A stretch of 64,000 nt of DNA from CAZSLI01 sp964607705 (GTDB lineage Bacteria; Actinomycetota; Coriobacteriia; Anaerosomatales; PHET01). The notes beneath the pieces were generated by a model that saw only the letters and a list, made by a program, of their open reading frames with translations, had not been told where the DNA came from and did no database searches. A program made the position numbers and the translations under genes. Location: NCBI GenBank assembly GCA_964607705.1, contig CAZSLI010000002.1, positions 62,001-126,000 on the forward strand. Direction: 5' to 3'. This document shows, in pieces, positions 49,671-58,131 of the stretch; position 1 is the stretch's first letter; the number at the start of each line of letters is the position of its first letter.

Positions 49671-52600
49671 CTAGCGCACGTACACCGTCCGAAACGCCGA
49701 GTACGAAGCGGCGTGACCGGAGTCAGCGTGATACGCGCGGATGATCCACTTGCCCGTGTACGGCAGCGAAAGATAGCCGTAGTAGCGGCTGTAGCTGCTG
49801 TAATTCTTCACCTTGAGGCTCACCGTCTTGCGCAGTCTCGGCTTGCCGTGCTCGTAGCGATAGCAGTAGAGCTTCACGGCATACGCACCTGAGGAGTGGC
49901 GCGGCTTCAGGTTGCCGTAGGTGCTGAACCGCACGTTGCGACGGGCGCTCGACGACGCGTAGGGCGTCGAGAGGTAGACCTTGGGCGTGACCACCACGGC
50001 AACGCTCGATGCCGGTTCGTGTGCGGCCGGGCTGTCGTAGCGGACCCGATAGTAGGTCTTCGACGAGAGCGGCACCGAGAACGAGAAGTTGCCGGCGACA
50101 TCTGCCGTCCTTCGATAGGCGGTGTCCTTGAGTGCTGACACGGACGTGCCTGATTGCAGCACTAGCACTCCATCCGGATTGGGCATGCCCTCCACCTTGA
50201 GGTTGCCGGCAATGGTCGCCTTGGCCCCGTACGCGACGATCGCCGAGCCCGGAGAGGCAAGGGTCACGGATGAGGGATCGAGCGGGTCTGTCGACCGCAC
50301 CTGAGTCGTGGATGCGTTGCCGGCGGCATCCTTTGCGGTGACGGTCACGATAACGGGCTGACCGCTGGCGCGGGATACGGCATCGGGAACCCACTGATAC
50401 GACCACGATGCGAAGCCGTCAGCGGAATCTGCGGGAACCCACTGCTCGGTGCCCTGCCAGCCACCCTCCGTGCCAGTCCAGAAGCGGCCGCCCTGCTCGA
50501 TGCGAATCTTGATGTCGGACACGCCGCTAAGGGAATCGTGCGAGGTGCCGCCGATAGTGAGGGCACCGGTGCGATAGTCGAAACCACCAACCGGCGACGC
50601 CAACATCAAGGACGGCAGAGTCGAGTCGAGCACGATAGCGTCCTCGGCGAGGCCATGTACCGCGCTACCGTTCGCCGAGAACCGGAAGCTGACATTCTTG
50701 GGACCGTCAGCAGAGCCGAGGGCAAGCGTGGTGACGCTCGAGACGTCGAGCCAGTCAGTCCACGCGCTGCCGTCAACGGAGTACTTGACGTGAGTCGCCC
50801 CCGCACCGTCGAGCGCGACCGGCACCTCGGGCGAGGTCGTATAGAGCTCCCCGCCGTTGAGCATCGCACCTGCCGACAGGACCGGGCCCGATTCGATGGT
50901 TCCCGTCGTGCGCACGAGGCCGGCCTGGTCGACCGCCCGCGCCCAGATGAATACTGCGCTGGGTGCCGCTAGAAGCTCAGCGTCCGGCGTCCAACTGGCG
51001 GTCCATGTACGGTAGCCGTCGGCGGTCGTGACGGGAAGCCACGCCGCCTCGGACGGCTCGTTCACGATCTGCCATGCGGAGCCGTTCCACAGCTTCCCGT
51101 CGGACGCGCGACGGATGCGAACCTGCACGGTCTCGACCGACCCGGCCTCGTCGGCGGACGTGCCAGCGATGGCAACCTTGCCGTCGATGAGGGAGAAGTC
51201 TTTGCTCGGGGAGGTCATGGCCACGTCGGGCACGGTGGTGTGGAGCACGATCGTGTCGGCGGCCGTCGTGTCTACCTGCGACTGATCCGATGAGAACGAG
51301 AACTCGACGCTCTTGGTGCCGTCACCGGCGGGCAGGGCAATGCTCACGTTGTTGGTGTACGACTGCCAGCTCGCAGGCGTCAGCGGACCGCCGTTGATCC
51401 GATACTTCCAGAATGGCGATCCCGGTGAAGAGATTGACGCGTTGACGGTCGTGGTGGTCGTGTAGGCGTCGCCTCCCGCCAGCGAGACGGTACTGGCCGC
51501 GGGCGCAGCCGAGAACACGGGCGCTGAAACGGCCGACAGCCCGTAGGCGTCGAATACGCGCGCAGTGATGGAGAGCGCCTGGCCGGCGCCGGTCGGAGAC
51601 CACGTACCCGACCAGTTCGCATAGCCATTCGCGGTAGTCGGCAACAGCCACGTTTCGGTGGACGTCCACGCGCTGCCATTCCAGTTGAAACCGTCGCTGC
51701 GTCGGATGCGCACGCCCATGGAGGCCACCGTGCCGCCTGCGTCGCTCGCGGTGCCCGAGACGGCCAGCTCACCCCCCGGGCTGAAGCCTGCGGAGGGCGC
51801 GGATACATGCACCTGGGGCACGGACGTGTGGAGCACTATAGAGTCTGACTTGGTCGCCGCGATGGCGGGTCCCGTACCGACAACTGCGTCGGTCGTGAAG
51901 TCGAACGCGACGGTCTTGGTACCGTCTGCGCCCGTGAGAGTGATCGGCACCGAAGTCGCGTAGGGCATCCAGGCGGTGTAGGGCCCACCGTCGAGCGCAT
52001 AGCGCATGAACGTCGCACCGGGCGCCGAGATGCTCGCCACGACATCTGCGTTCGTCGTATGGGGCGCGCCGGCATCAAGCGAGACCGAAGCGGCGAGAGG
52101 CTGTCCCGATGAGACGCTGGTACTGAGCGCCGTGAGGCCCAGAGCATCGGTCGCACGAGCGGTCACCGTGACCATGTTGCCGTCAGCGGTGGCCCGGGGA
52201 TTGAACCAGGTGTACTCCCATGTGGCCCAGTTGTCTGAGGATTGGGCTGGGATCCAGGTCTCGGATGCATTCCACGAGCCGAAGCGGTCCAAGCAGTAGC
52301 CGTCCGCTCGGCGAATCCGGACATCCACGCCCGACACACCGAGTCCGGCATCGCTCGCTGTACCGCTGATCACGCGCGGTGCGTCGGTCAGGGCGAAGCC
52401 GCCGCCAGGGCCGGAGATAGAGGCGACCGGCGGCTGAGAGCTCGTGGAGCCGGTCAACCAAGTCCTACCGCCGTCATGAGTGCGCAGGATGGTCTCCTCG
52501 TCACCCACAACTATCCAGTTGTTGGCGTCAAGCAGGGTGACGCCGCGCAGCGCACGTCTGGTCGGAAGGTTGTAGAACTTCCAGGTGGGCGTGGCGGCCG

Positions 52601-53576
52601 TAGCCGCATCCGTCGACCATGCAACCTTGCCTGCCAAGCCCGCGACCACGACGAGACCGGGGCCAGTGCTGTCCATCGCAAGCACGTCGATGAAGTTCTC
52701 GATTCCGCGTATAGAGAAGTCGCCCGGGATAGGTGCCGGAGTCCAAGTGGCACCCCCATCCATCGTTCGCACGAACACGGTGTCCATGCCGGCCGCGAAC
52801 GCCACCGAATCGGAGGCAGCGGCCACCGCCTTCAGCGGGCTTACCGAGTTGCCAGGCACGGTCTGCGTGGTCCACGTGGAACCGCCGTCGGTTGAGTGCT
52901 GCATGAGCACACCTTTGTACTGCAGAAGGTTTCCTAGACCGGTGTCCTCATTGAACGTGTAGTACATAGTGGACTCACTGCCGACTGCCCATGCTGCTTG
53001 TCCGCCGGGCACAACGTCGACTGAAACAAATTCCGACCGAGTGAGCGGAGGCCCGGGGTCCGTCGCCGGATTGGCAACAGGGTAGTAGGGGCCGAAGTAG
53101 CGTGACTGCCACGTGTTTCCGCGGTCGTCAGTCGTACGGATGAAGGCCGCGTTGCCCTCTGGCAGCTCCATCACCTGTCCAACTGCGACCGTCCGACCAC
53201 TGGGGAATGTCGCCATGCCCCGCACGTTCACGTTGTCATAGCCAAGCAGCGGCCGATGCTCCAGCCAGTGGCCGCCATCAGCGATCGTGAACGCCCGATC
53301 ACCTGAACCCGCCGCGACGGTGAAGCCCGGTCCTCCGGCCACCGAATCAACTACCGCATCGGGAACAACGGTGGGCACGAAGGACGCTCCGCCATCGAAG
53401 CTGCGGGCGATGATCCCGTCGTGCACTTGCGCGGCCGGCGACAGCCAGCCACCTATTTGGACCTCGCTTCCCGAAGACGAGATGGAAGTCAGTCGGTTGA
53501 TGGCGAAGGCCGACTCAACGGGGAGAAGCGAGATCACGCAGGCCACCAAGAGCGCCCGGTGCAAGAGTCGTCGCAT
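49671..53576 (-). CDS. Large secreted protein: YCF48/BNR-like propeller plus Ig-like repeats
   Basis: The protein has 1301 residues from the ATG at 53576, with GGGTAGGG upstream. A signal peptide (LLVACVISLLPVESAFA) leads into a propeller-type N-terminal third (about 30-375) with repeated motifs such as IIARSFDGGASFVP, IRTTDDRGNTWQS, MQHSTDGGSTWTT and VRTMDGGATWTP, found in YCF48/BNR proteins. About four repeated modules of 180-210 residues follow (ISGTASDAGLGVSGVDVRIRRADG, VSGTASDAGGTVASMGVRIRR, IAGTSADEAGSVETVQVRIRR, IGGTSHDSLSGVSDIKIRI), each Ig-like, with a sister strand set (APHTTNADVVASI, EAYTTT type). The C-terminal 110 residues (YGYLSLPYTGKWIIRAYHADSGHAASY) are a surface domain common in Coriobacteriia-type proteins. 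It is probably cell-wall attached or released; the ligand is unknown. Confidence 0.85.
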   Translation of the reverse strand: MRRLLHRALLVACVISLLPVESAFAINRLTSISSSGSEVQIGGWLSPAAQVHDGIIARSFDGGASFVPTVVPDAVVDSVAGGPGFTVAAGSGDRAFTIADGGHWLEHRPLLGYDNVNVRGMATFPSGRTVAVGQVMELPEGNAAFIRTTDDRGNTWQSRYFGPYYPVANPATDPGPPLTRSEFVSVDVVPGGQAAWAVGSESTMYYTFNEDTGLGNLLQYKGVLMQHSTDGGSTWTTQTVPGNSVSPLKAVAAASDSVAFAAGMDTVFVRTMDGGATWTPAPIPGDFSIRGIENFIDVLAMDSTGPGLVVVAGLAGKVAWSTDAATAATPTWKFYNLPTRRALRGVTLLDANNWIVVGDEETILRTHDGGRTWLTGSTSSQPPVASISGPGGGFALTDAPRVISGTASDAGLGVSGVDVRIRRADGYCLDRFGSWNASETWIPAQSSDNWATWEYTWFNPRATADGNMVTVTARATDALGLTALSTSVSSGQPLAASVSLDAGAPHTTNADVVASISAPGATFMRYALDGGPYTAWMPYATSVPITLTGADGTKTVAFDFTTDAVVGTGPAIAATKSDSIVLHTSVPQVHVSAPSAGFSPGGELAVSGTASDAGGTVASMGVRIRRSDGFNWNGSAWTSTETWLLPTTANGYANWSGTWSPTGAGQALSITARVFDAYGLSAVSAPVFSAAPAASTVSLAGGDAYTTTTTVNASISSPGSPFWKYRINGGPLTPASWQSYTNNVSIALPAGDGTKSVEFSFSSDQSQVDTTAADTIVLHTTVPDVAMTSPSKDFSLIDGKVAIAGTSADEAGSVETVQVRIRRASDGKLWNGSAWQIVNEPSEAAWLPVTTADGYRTWTASWTPDAELLAAPSAVFIWARAVDQAGLVRTTGTIESGPVLSAGAMLNGGELYTTSPEVPVALDGAGATHVKYSVDGSAWTDWLDVSSVTTLALGSADGPKNVSFRFSANGSAVHGLAEDAIVLDSTLPSLMLASPVGGFDYRTGALTIGGTSHDSLSGVSDIKIRIEQGGRFWTGTEGGWQGTEQWVPADSADGFASWSYQWVPDAVSRASGQPVIVTVTAKDAAGNASTTQVRSTDPLDPSSVTLASPGSAIVAYGAKATIAGNLKVEGMPNPDGVLVLQSGTSVSALKDTAYRRTADVAGNFSFSVPLSSKTYYRVRYDSPAAHEPASSVAVVVTPKVYLSTPYASSSARRNVRFSTYGNLKPRHSSGAYAVKLYCYRYEHGKPRLRKTVSLKVKNYSSYSRYYGYLSLPYTGKWIIRAYHADSGHAASYSAFRTVYVR

Positions 53577-53731
53577 GCAGCACACCCTACCCTTGTCGTT
53601 TGCGCCTCGATCGCGAGGCGCGCGGCATTACCGGTGCCGCCTAACAGACCGCCCAGCGAGCGACGCCTACAGACGCCCTCACCCGCTGCGCGCGCTCATT
53701 GTGCTGCAATCCGCGTGCCGTGCGCGAAACC

Positions 53732-54247
53732 TCACACAGTCCACATATCGCGGTGCACGTACGACGGCTCGTAGCGGTCGGGCTGCGGCTTCGCCTCAGC
53801 GGGGACTCCGAGGGCCACCATCGCCAGCGGGACCACGCCCTCGGGGACCGCGCAGATGCTGCGCACGTTGGTCACGCGCTCCTCGTGAGGGTGCACGCCG
53901 ATCCACACGCCGCCGAGCCCGATGGCGTGAGCGGCGAGCAATAGGTTTTCGATGGCTGCCGAGCAATCCTGGACCCAGTAGCCGGGATGCTTGTTGTCAC
54001 GCGTGTCACCGCAAACCACCAGACCGAGCTTCGCGCGACCCATTGGCTGCGCGTACTGGGTGGCGGTCGAAAGTCGCTCGAGTTGCTTGGAGTCGGTCAC
54101 GACGACGAAGCGCCACGGCTGCTGGTTGCCGGCGCTCGGTGCGGACATCGCTGCGCGCAGGAGCGTCTCGATCTGCTCCTGGGCGACGGGTTCATCGGTG
54201 TACTGGCGGATGGAGCGCCTGGTGCTGATCGCGTCGAGTAGGTTCAT
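53732..54247 (-). CDS. Nitroreductase family flavoprotein
   Basis: The protein has 171 residues with the FMN-binding nitroreductase pattern: NLLDAISTRRSIRQYTDEPV, SAPSAGNQQPWRFVVV, a middle GYWVQDCSAAIENLLLAAHAIGLGGVWIG and VVPLAMVALGVPAE. It is near the minimal size for the family. The natural substrate is not predictable. It stands alone between the large surface protein and a lipoprotein gene, 155 and 104 bases away. Confidence 0.92.
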   Translation of the reverse strand: MNLLDAISTRRSIRQYTDEPVAQEQIETLLRAAMSAPSAGNQQPWRFVVVTDSKQLERLSTATQYAQPMGRAKLGLVVCGDTRDNKHPGYWVQDCSAAIENLLLAAHAIGLGGVWIGVHPHEERVTNVRSICAVPEGVVPLAMVALGVPAEAKPQPDRYEPSYVHRDMWTV

Positions 54248-54351
54248 CTGCGCGTTCCTCTCGTAGGGACGCCGCGCGATGAGGCACGGCCCCGCAATCG
54301 GTCACATGCAGTCCTGATACCCGAGTGAGGCAGTCCCGTGAACGGTCCGGA

Positions 54352-54807
54352 CTACTGAGCAGTCTTTGTAAGCAGGTACTCGACCGTGGTACTGCCGTCC
54401 TTGTTGCCCGAGACGGTGACCACGCCTTCGTAGTTCTCGCCCGAGACGTCGAGCGCGGTGACGGAGCCGTCCTGGCTGCCCTGTGCGACGGTCCACCCTG
54501 CCCGCTGGAATCCGACGGTGATGCCTGAGAGCACGTCGGCGTACGCATCATTCGTGTCGAGGGTCAGTGAATAGGATGCGCCCTTGGCCGGGGTCGAAGC
54601 GACCGTGGCACCCGGCCACAACGGCAAGCCCGCTGGAGTGTTTTCGGGCAGGTCGCCCTTCAAGGTGGCCGAAGCCGCCGCCACCGTCGCCTCGCGCGTG
54701 ACGACCTGGGGGGTCGGCGTGAAGACCGCCTCGATCTGCGAGCAGCCTGAAGCCGGCAGCACGAGCGCGACGAGTATCGCGGACAGCGCGGCGACGCGAA
54801 TTCTCAT
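54352..54807 (-). CDS. Small lipoprotein of unknown function
   Basis: The protein has 151 residues from the ATG at 54807 (a longer frame would run through the tRNA-Sec gene). The lipobox is LVLPASGC, so Cys22 is the lipid site. The rest has an Ala/Thr-rich helix and a domain with strands (TVASTPAKGASYSLTLDTNDAYADV, GFQRAGWTVAQGSQDGSVTALDV) that may be a small beta-alpha fold. No family recognised. It lies 47 bases downstream of selC on the same strand. Confidence 0.78.
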   Translation of the reverse strand: MRIRVAALSAILVALVLPASGCSQIEAVFTPTPQVVTREATVAAASATLKGDLPENTPAGLPLWPGATVASTPAKGASYSLTLDTNDAYADVLSGITVGFQRAGWTVAQGSQDGSVTALDVSGENYEGVVTVSGNKDGSTTVEYLLTKTAQ

Positions 54808-54854
54808 GGGTCCCTCTCGACAAGTGATCAGACGACCACACGCCCGGAGGCGCG

Positions 54855-54951
54855 TGGCGGAGGCGTGTGCGAATCGAACACACCCGGGACGCTCTTCACG
54901 CCCCACGACGGTTTTGAAGACCGCGGGCCCCACCAGGAACCATCCGCCTCC
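54855..54951 (-). tRNA. selC: tRNA-Sec (UCA anticodon)
   Basis: On the minus strand the 97-base sequence folds as a selenocysteine tRNA. It opens GGAGGCGGATGG and closes CGCCTCCGCCA with an encoded CCA, giving a 7-8 bp acceptor stem. The anticodon arm is CGGT-CTTCAAA-ACCG with anticodon UCA. A long variable arm (GGGGCG...CGTCCC) and the T-arm (GTGTG-TTCGATT-CGCAC) follow. The layout is like E. coli selC. It decodes the UGA in the formate dehydrogenase gene at 17981-17983. Distances from selB (4.6 kb) show it is part of the same selenium region. Confidence 0.95.
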
Positions 54952-55080
54952 GTTGCGGCATTGTCCGAGGCAACTGGGCCAGTGTCAACGATGAGGACAA
55001 TCTCACCCGGCTCTAATGGAGCACTCATCTGGTCCAGCCAACCTGTTAGAGGTTACCTGCACCCGACGAGAGGTTCGTCC

Positions 55081-56898
55081 ATGGCCCGGGCCGGCACCTG
55101 GATCAACTCGCACCGCATCGCTGCGGCACTCATCGCTCTGTTCGTCCTGGTCGCCGTTACGGCATCAGGCCTTGGCATCGCCAAAGCGACAGATCAACCG
55201 GACTTCTGCCGAACGGCATGCCACGAGATGTCGCCCTACGCGCAAGCGTGGGAGAAGGGCCCACACGCCGGCATCTCCTGCGTCGAATGCCACGTGGACC
55301 CCAGCGCCACCGCGCGAGTGACCCACAAGGTCGAAGCGCTCAGCGAGGTGTGGTCCCACATGCAGGGCGGCGGCACGTTCCCGCAGCCGACCCCCGCAGA
55401 GGTACCGAACGAGCGCTGCATCCGCTGCCACGAGAAGATCATCGTCAACGATCGCGGATTCAGCCACGCCGACCATGCGAAGAGGGGCGACTGCCAGGAC
55501 TGCCACTCGGAGGCTGGTCACGCTGTGAGCGTGAGCGCCCTCAAGGCGGCAGGCGTCTATAGCGGGACCGAGCCCACCACGACCTCATCGGCGACGGCAG
55601 CCGTGAACGCGGGTGCCGCGGACCTCGCCGGTCACGTGGAGGTGCCCTGCTCCCGGTGCCACGTCATGTCACAGACAGAATGCTCCAACTGCCACAAGCC
55701 GGAGCACGAGACCGCCGGGCCCGCCCGCAAAGAAGCGCCCTGCTCGACCTGCCATGCCCCGGGGGCTGAGTTCGCCTTCACTCACCCCAACGGCACCGAA
55801 CTCACCTGCGACTCCTGCCACGTGAAACCGACCGACGGTCATTCTTATACGGGCGACTGCTCGAGCTGCCATCCGTCTGCGGGCACCTCCTGGAAGTTCG
55901 CCCACACCGACCGGGCGCAATGCGGCAACTGTCATCCCCGACCCTCGAACCACAGCGCTGGCGCGTGCACGACGTGCCACAAGCCTGGCCCCAAGTGGGC
56001 GTTCAGCCATCCCAGGGTCGATGAAGGCTGCGAGAAGTGCCATGCACGACCCGCGGCGCACCGCCCGGGGGCATGCACGAGCTGCCATACCGGCGGGATC
56101 ACCTGGTCGTTCGCGCATCCGGGTTCCTCGGCGACCTGCACGCGGTGTCACACTCAGCCGGCGGGACACAAGGGCGGCACGTGCACGAGCTGTCACCCCC
56201 GCGTGGGAGCGAGCTGGGCGTTCTCGCACCCGACCAAGAACCGCGTCTGCACCTCCTGCCATGCCCGACCGAACGGGCACAGGACCGGCTCGTGCACCAC
56301 GTGCCACCGAGTCGCTGCAAGCTGGAGCTTCCGCCATCCGGCAGGCGGAGACTGCACCGCCTGTCACACGCGGCCCTCAGGCCACCGCAGCGGCACGTGC
56401 ACGACCTGCCACCGCGTAGGGACCACATGGAGCTTCAGGCATCCAGCGGCGAGCTCGACCTGCACGCGGTGCCACACGCAGCCTGCGGGCCATCGTGCGG
56501 GCGCCTGCACGTCATGCCATTCGGTCGGCACGTCATGGGCGTTCAGGCATCCTCGGCAGACTTCCACCTGCACGTCGTGCCACCCGCGTCCGTCAGGCCA
56601 CAGCGCCGGCCAGTGCAGTAGCTGCCATCGGGCGGGCGCGAGCTGGGCGTACGCACACCCGGCCTCGACCTCCTGCGCGTCGTGCCACAACGCCCCCTCC
56701 AACCACTACGGCTCGAGCTGCGCGTCTTGCCACAGTCCCTCACGACCTTGGACGCAGGCGACGTTCACGCATGCCCGGATCCCCGGCGGCGAGCACACGT
56801 CCCGCAGCTTCGCCTGTGCGAACTGCCACCCGCGGGGCTACTCTTCCTATACGTGCATCAAGTGCCACTCCACTTCGACGGGCCCCCGCGATGACTAG
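55081..56898 (+). CDS. NapC-like membrane cytochrome fused to a tandem heme-repeat array (about 27 hemes)
   Basis: The protein has 605 residues from the ATG at 55081 after GAGAGG. An N-terminal helix (IAAALIALFVLVAVTASGLGIA) is followed by a NapC/NirT-like head: CRTACHEMSPYAQAWEKGPH, CVECH, CIRCH and CQDCH. The first site is CX3CH. From about residue 260 an array of units of 35-37 residues follows, each with two hemes and the pattern CTxCHxxxxSWxFxHP..CTxCHxRPxGHRxG. Counting all sites gives 26 CxxCH plus the one CX3CH. The head would take electrons from menaquinol and the array would carry them outward, possibly through the wall. The array is Thr/Ser/Gly/Pro rich and highly regular. The stop overlaps the next gene by eight bases. 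Confidence 0.9.
   Translation: MARAGTWINSHRIAAALIALFVLVAVTASGLGIAKATDQPDFCRTACHEMSPYAQAWEKGPHAGISCVECHVDPSATARVTHKVEALSEVWSHMQGGGTFPQPTPAEVPNERCIRCHEKIIVNDRGFSHADHAKRGDCQDCHSEAGHAVSVSALKAAGVYSGTEPTTTSSATAAVNAGAADLAGHVEVPCSRCHVMSQTECSNCHKPEHETAGPARKEAPCSTCHAPGAEFAFTHPNGTELTCDSCHVKPTDGHSYTGDCSSCHPSAGTSWKFAHTDRAQCGNCHPRPSNHSAGACTTCHKPGPKWAFSHPRVDEGCEKCHARPAAHRPGACTSCHTGGITWSFAHPGSSATCTRCHTQPAGHKGGTCTSCHPRVGASWAFSHPTKNRVCTSCHARPNGHRTGSCTTCHRVAASWSFRHPAGGDCTACHTRPSGHRSGTCTTCHRVGTTWSFRHPAASSTCTRCHTQPAGHRAGACTSCHSVGTSWAFRHPRQTSTCTSCHPRPSGHSAGQCSSCHRAGASWAYAHPASTSCASCHNAPSNHYGSSCASCHSPSRPWTQATFTHARIPGGEHTSRSFACANCHPRGYSSYTCIKCHSTSTGPRDD
55858..56709 (+). repeat. Tandem in-frame heme-repeat array
   Basis: About eight units of 105-111 bases (35-37 codons) inside the cytochrome gene. 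Each contains two CxxCH motifs and the aromatic pair W-x-F before HP. Neighbouring units are near identical in protein but differ at many third codon positions, so the array is selected and not a recent slippage product. Confidence 0.85.
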
Positions 56899-57373
56899 AA
56901 CGCCGAGGACAACTGACAGCCGGATCGTCCAACGCACCTGGGTAACCGCCCTTTCTGCGCTGCTGCTGCTGGCCGGTACTGCCATGGCATTCGCCGGCGG
57001 TGCGCTACCGGGCCAAGAGCGTGGCGTGATCGGGCCGATCGCCACCCAGCGTCCGGTGGCGGCGGCCTCGATCGTAGGTGCGCTGGCGCCCGCCGACGAG
57101 AAGCCACCGAGCGCGACGGCGACCGGCGGCGCGGCCGAGACGGTGAACGAGGGTCGGGCGGCTGCCGCGGCGGAGCAGGTGTCGGCCGCCCCGGCGAAGA
57201 CCGCGGGCTCCTCCTCGGCAGGCAGCGTGCGCCGGAAGCCGGACGGCGCAGACGAGAGCCGCTCGGATGAAGGCGATCATGCCGAGAGTGACGACGAACA
57301 CGAGACCGTGTCGCCGCGCCTCCGCGATGACGACCCGGAGGACAAGTCGAGCACTTCTGACGGCGAGCACTGA
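56891..57373 (+). CDS. Membrane-anchored low-complexity extracytoplasmic protein
   Basis: The protein has 160 residues, starting at an ATG that overlaps the cytochrome stop by eight bases. One hydrophobic helix (VTALSALLLLAGTAMAFAGG) at 18-37 is followed by an Ala/Gly/Ser-rich stretch and a strongly acidic Asp/Glu/Ser tail (DESRSDEGDHAESDDEHE). No fold or motif is recognised. Coupling to the repeat cytochrome suggests it helps place or hold it at the surface; the acidic tail could bind metal ions or the wall. Confidence 0.72.
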   Translation: MTRTPRTTDSRIVQRTWVTALSALLLLAGTAMAFAGGALPGQERGVIGPIATQRPVAAASIVGALAPADEKPPSATATGGAAETVNEGRAAAAAEQVSAAPAKTAGSSSAGSVRRKPDGADESRSDEGDHAESDDEHETVSPRLRDDDPEDKSSTSDGEH

Positions 57374-57462
57374 TTCCGGCGATCGCGCAGGTCGCGTCCC
57401 CTGAAGGGGAATATTCTGACCGGAAGGTGTTGGAAGGTCAGACCGTCGGCGAGAGGCACGCC

Positions 57463-58131
57463 GTGAACATCCTGCTCGTCGAAGACGAAGACAAGATCGC
57501 ATCCTTCGTGTCCAAAGGCCTGTCGGCCGAGGGACACCGCGTGGAGCGCGCGTCGAACGCCGAGGACGGCTCGTCGATGGCGCTCACCTACGACTTCGAT
57601 CTCGTCCTGCTCGATCTGGTACTGCCGGACGGCAGCGGAAGGGACGTGCTCTCGAGACTGCGTACCGCCAAGCCCGACCTACCCGTCATCGTCGTGAGCG
57701 CCCTCGGCGAAACCGACGACAAGGTCGAGCTGCTCGACCTCGGCGCCAACGACTACCTCGTGAAACCATTCGCCTTCGCGGAGCTCGCAGCACGCGTTCG
57801 AGCCGCTGCCCGTCAGGGACAGGCGACAGGCCGAATGATCACCGCCGGGGAGATCACGCTCGACACCCGCACGCGAACAGCCCAGGTGGGCGATGGCCCC
57901 CGGGTCGACCTGCCAAGCCGAGAGTACGCGCTACTCGAGTACCTCATGCGGCATCCCGGGCAGGTGCTTTCTCGCCAGCAGATCCTCGACTCGGTCTGGG
58001 GCATCGACTTCGACACCGACAGCAACGTGGTCGACGTCTACGTGAGCTACCTGCGGCGCAAGCTCGAACGCCCGGGGCACCTCTCGCCCATTGAGACGGT
58101 GCGCGGAGCCGGCTACCGTGTCAGGGGCTAG
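57463..58131 (+). CDS. OmpR/PhoB-family response regulator
   Basis: The protein has 222 residues from the GTG at 57463, after GAGAGG. The receiver domain has LLVEDEDKIA, phospho-acceptor Asp in VLLDLVLPDGSG, the switch VSALGE and LVKPFAFAEL. The winged-helix DNA-binding domain ends SYLRRKLERP...IETVRGAGYRVRG. It overlaps the kinase by 14 bases. The position next to the repeat cytochrome suggests it may regulate it. The gap 57374-57462 holds a small GC hairpin (about 57398-57411) and the ribosome binding site. Confidence 0.94.
   Translation: MNILLVEDEDKIASFVSKGLSAEGHRVERASNAEDGSSMALTYDFDLVLLDLVLPDGSGRDVLSRLRTAKPDLPVIVVSALGETDDKVELLDLGANDYLVKPFAFAELAARVRAAARQGQATGRMITAGEITLDTRTRTAQVGDGPRVDLPSREYALLEYLMRHPGQVLSRQQILDSVWGIDFDTDSNVVDVYVSYLRRKLERPGHLSPIETVRGAGYRVRG

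Noticed and set aside
54808..54933. N-terminal extension of the small lipoprotein
   Set aside because: It would run through the tRNA-Sec gene on the same strand; the ATG at 54807 gives a proper lipoprotein signal.
55040..55058. Possible further operator before the repeat cytochrome (CTGTTAGAGGTTACC)
   Set aside because: Only one half (GTTAC) fits; spacing and the second half are off compared with the five better sites.
55858..56709. CRISPR-like or satellite tandem repeat
   Set aside because: Units keep the reading frame and heme motifs, differ at synonymous positions, and have no direct-repeat/spacer structure. They encode a heme-repeat array.
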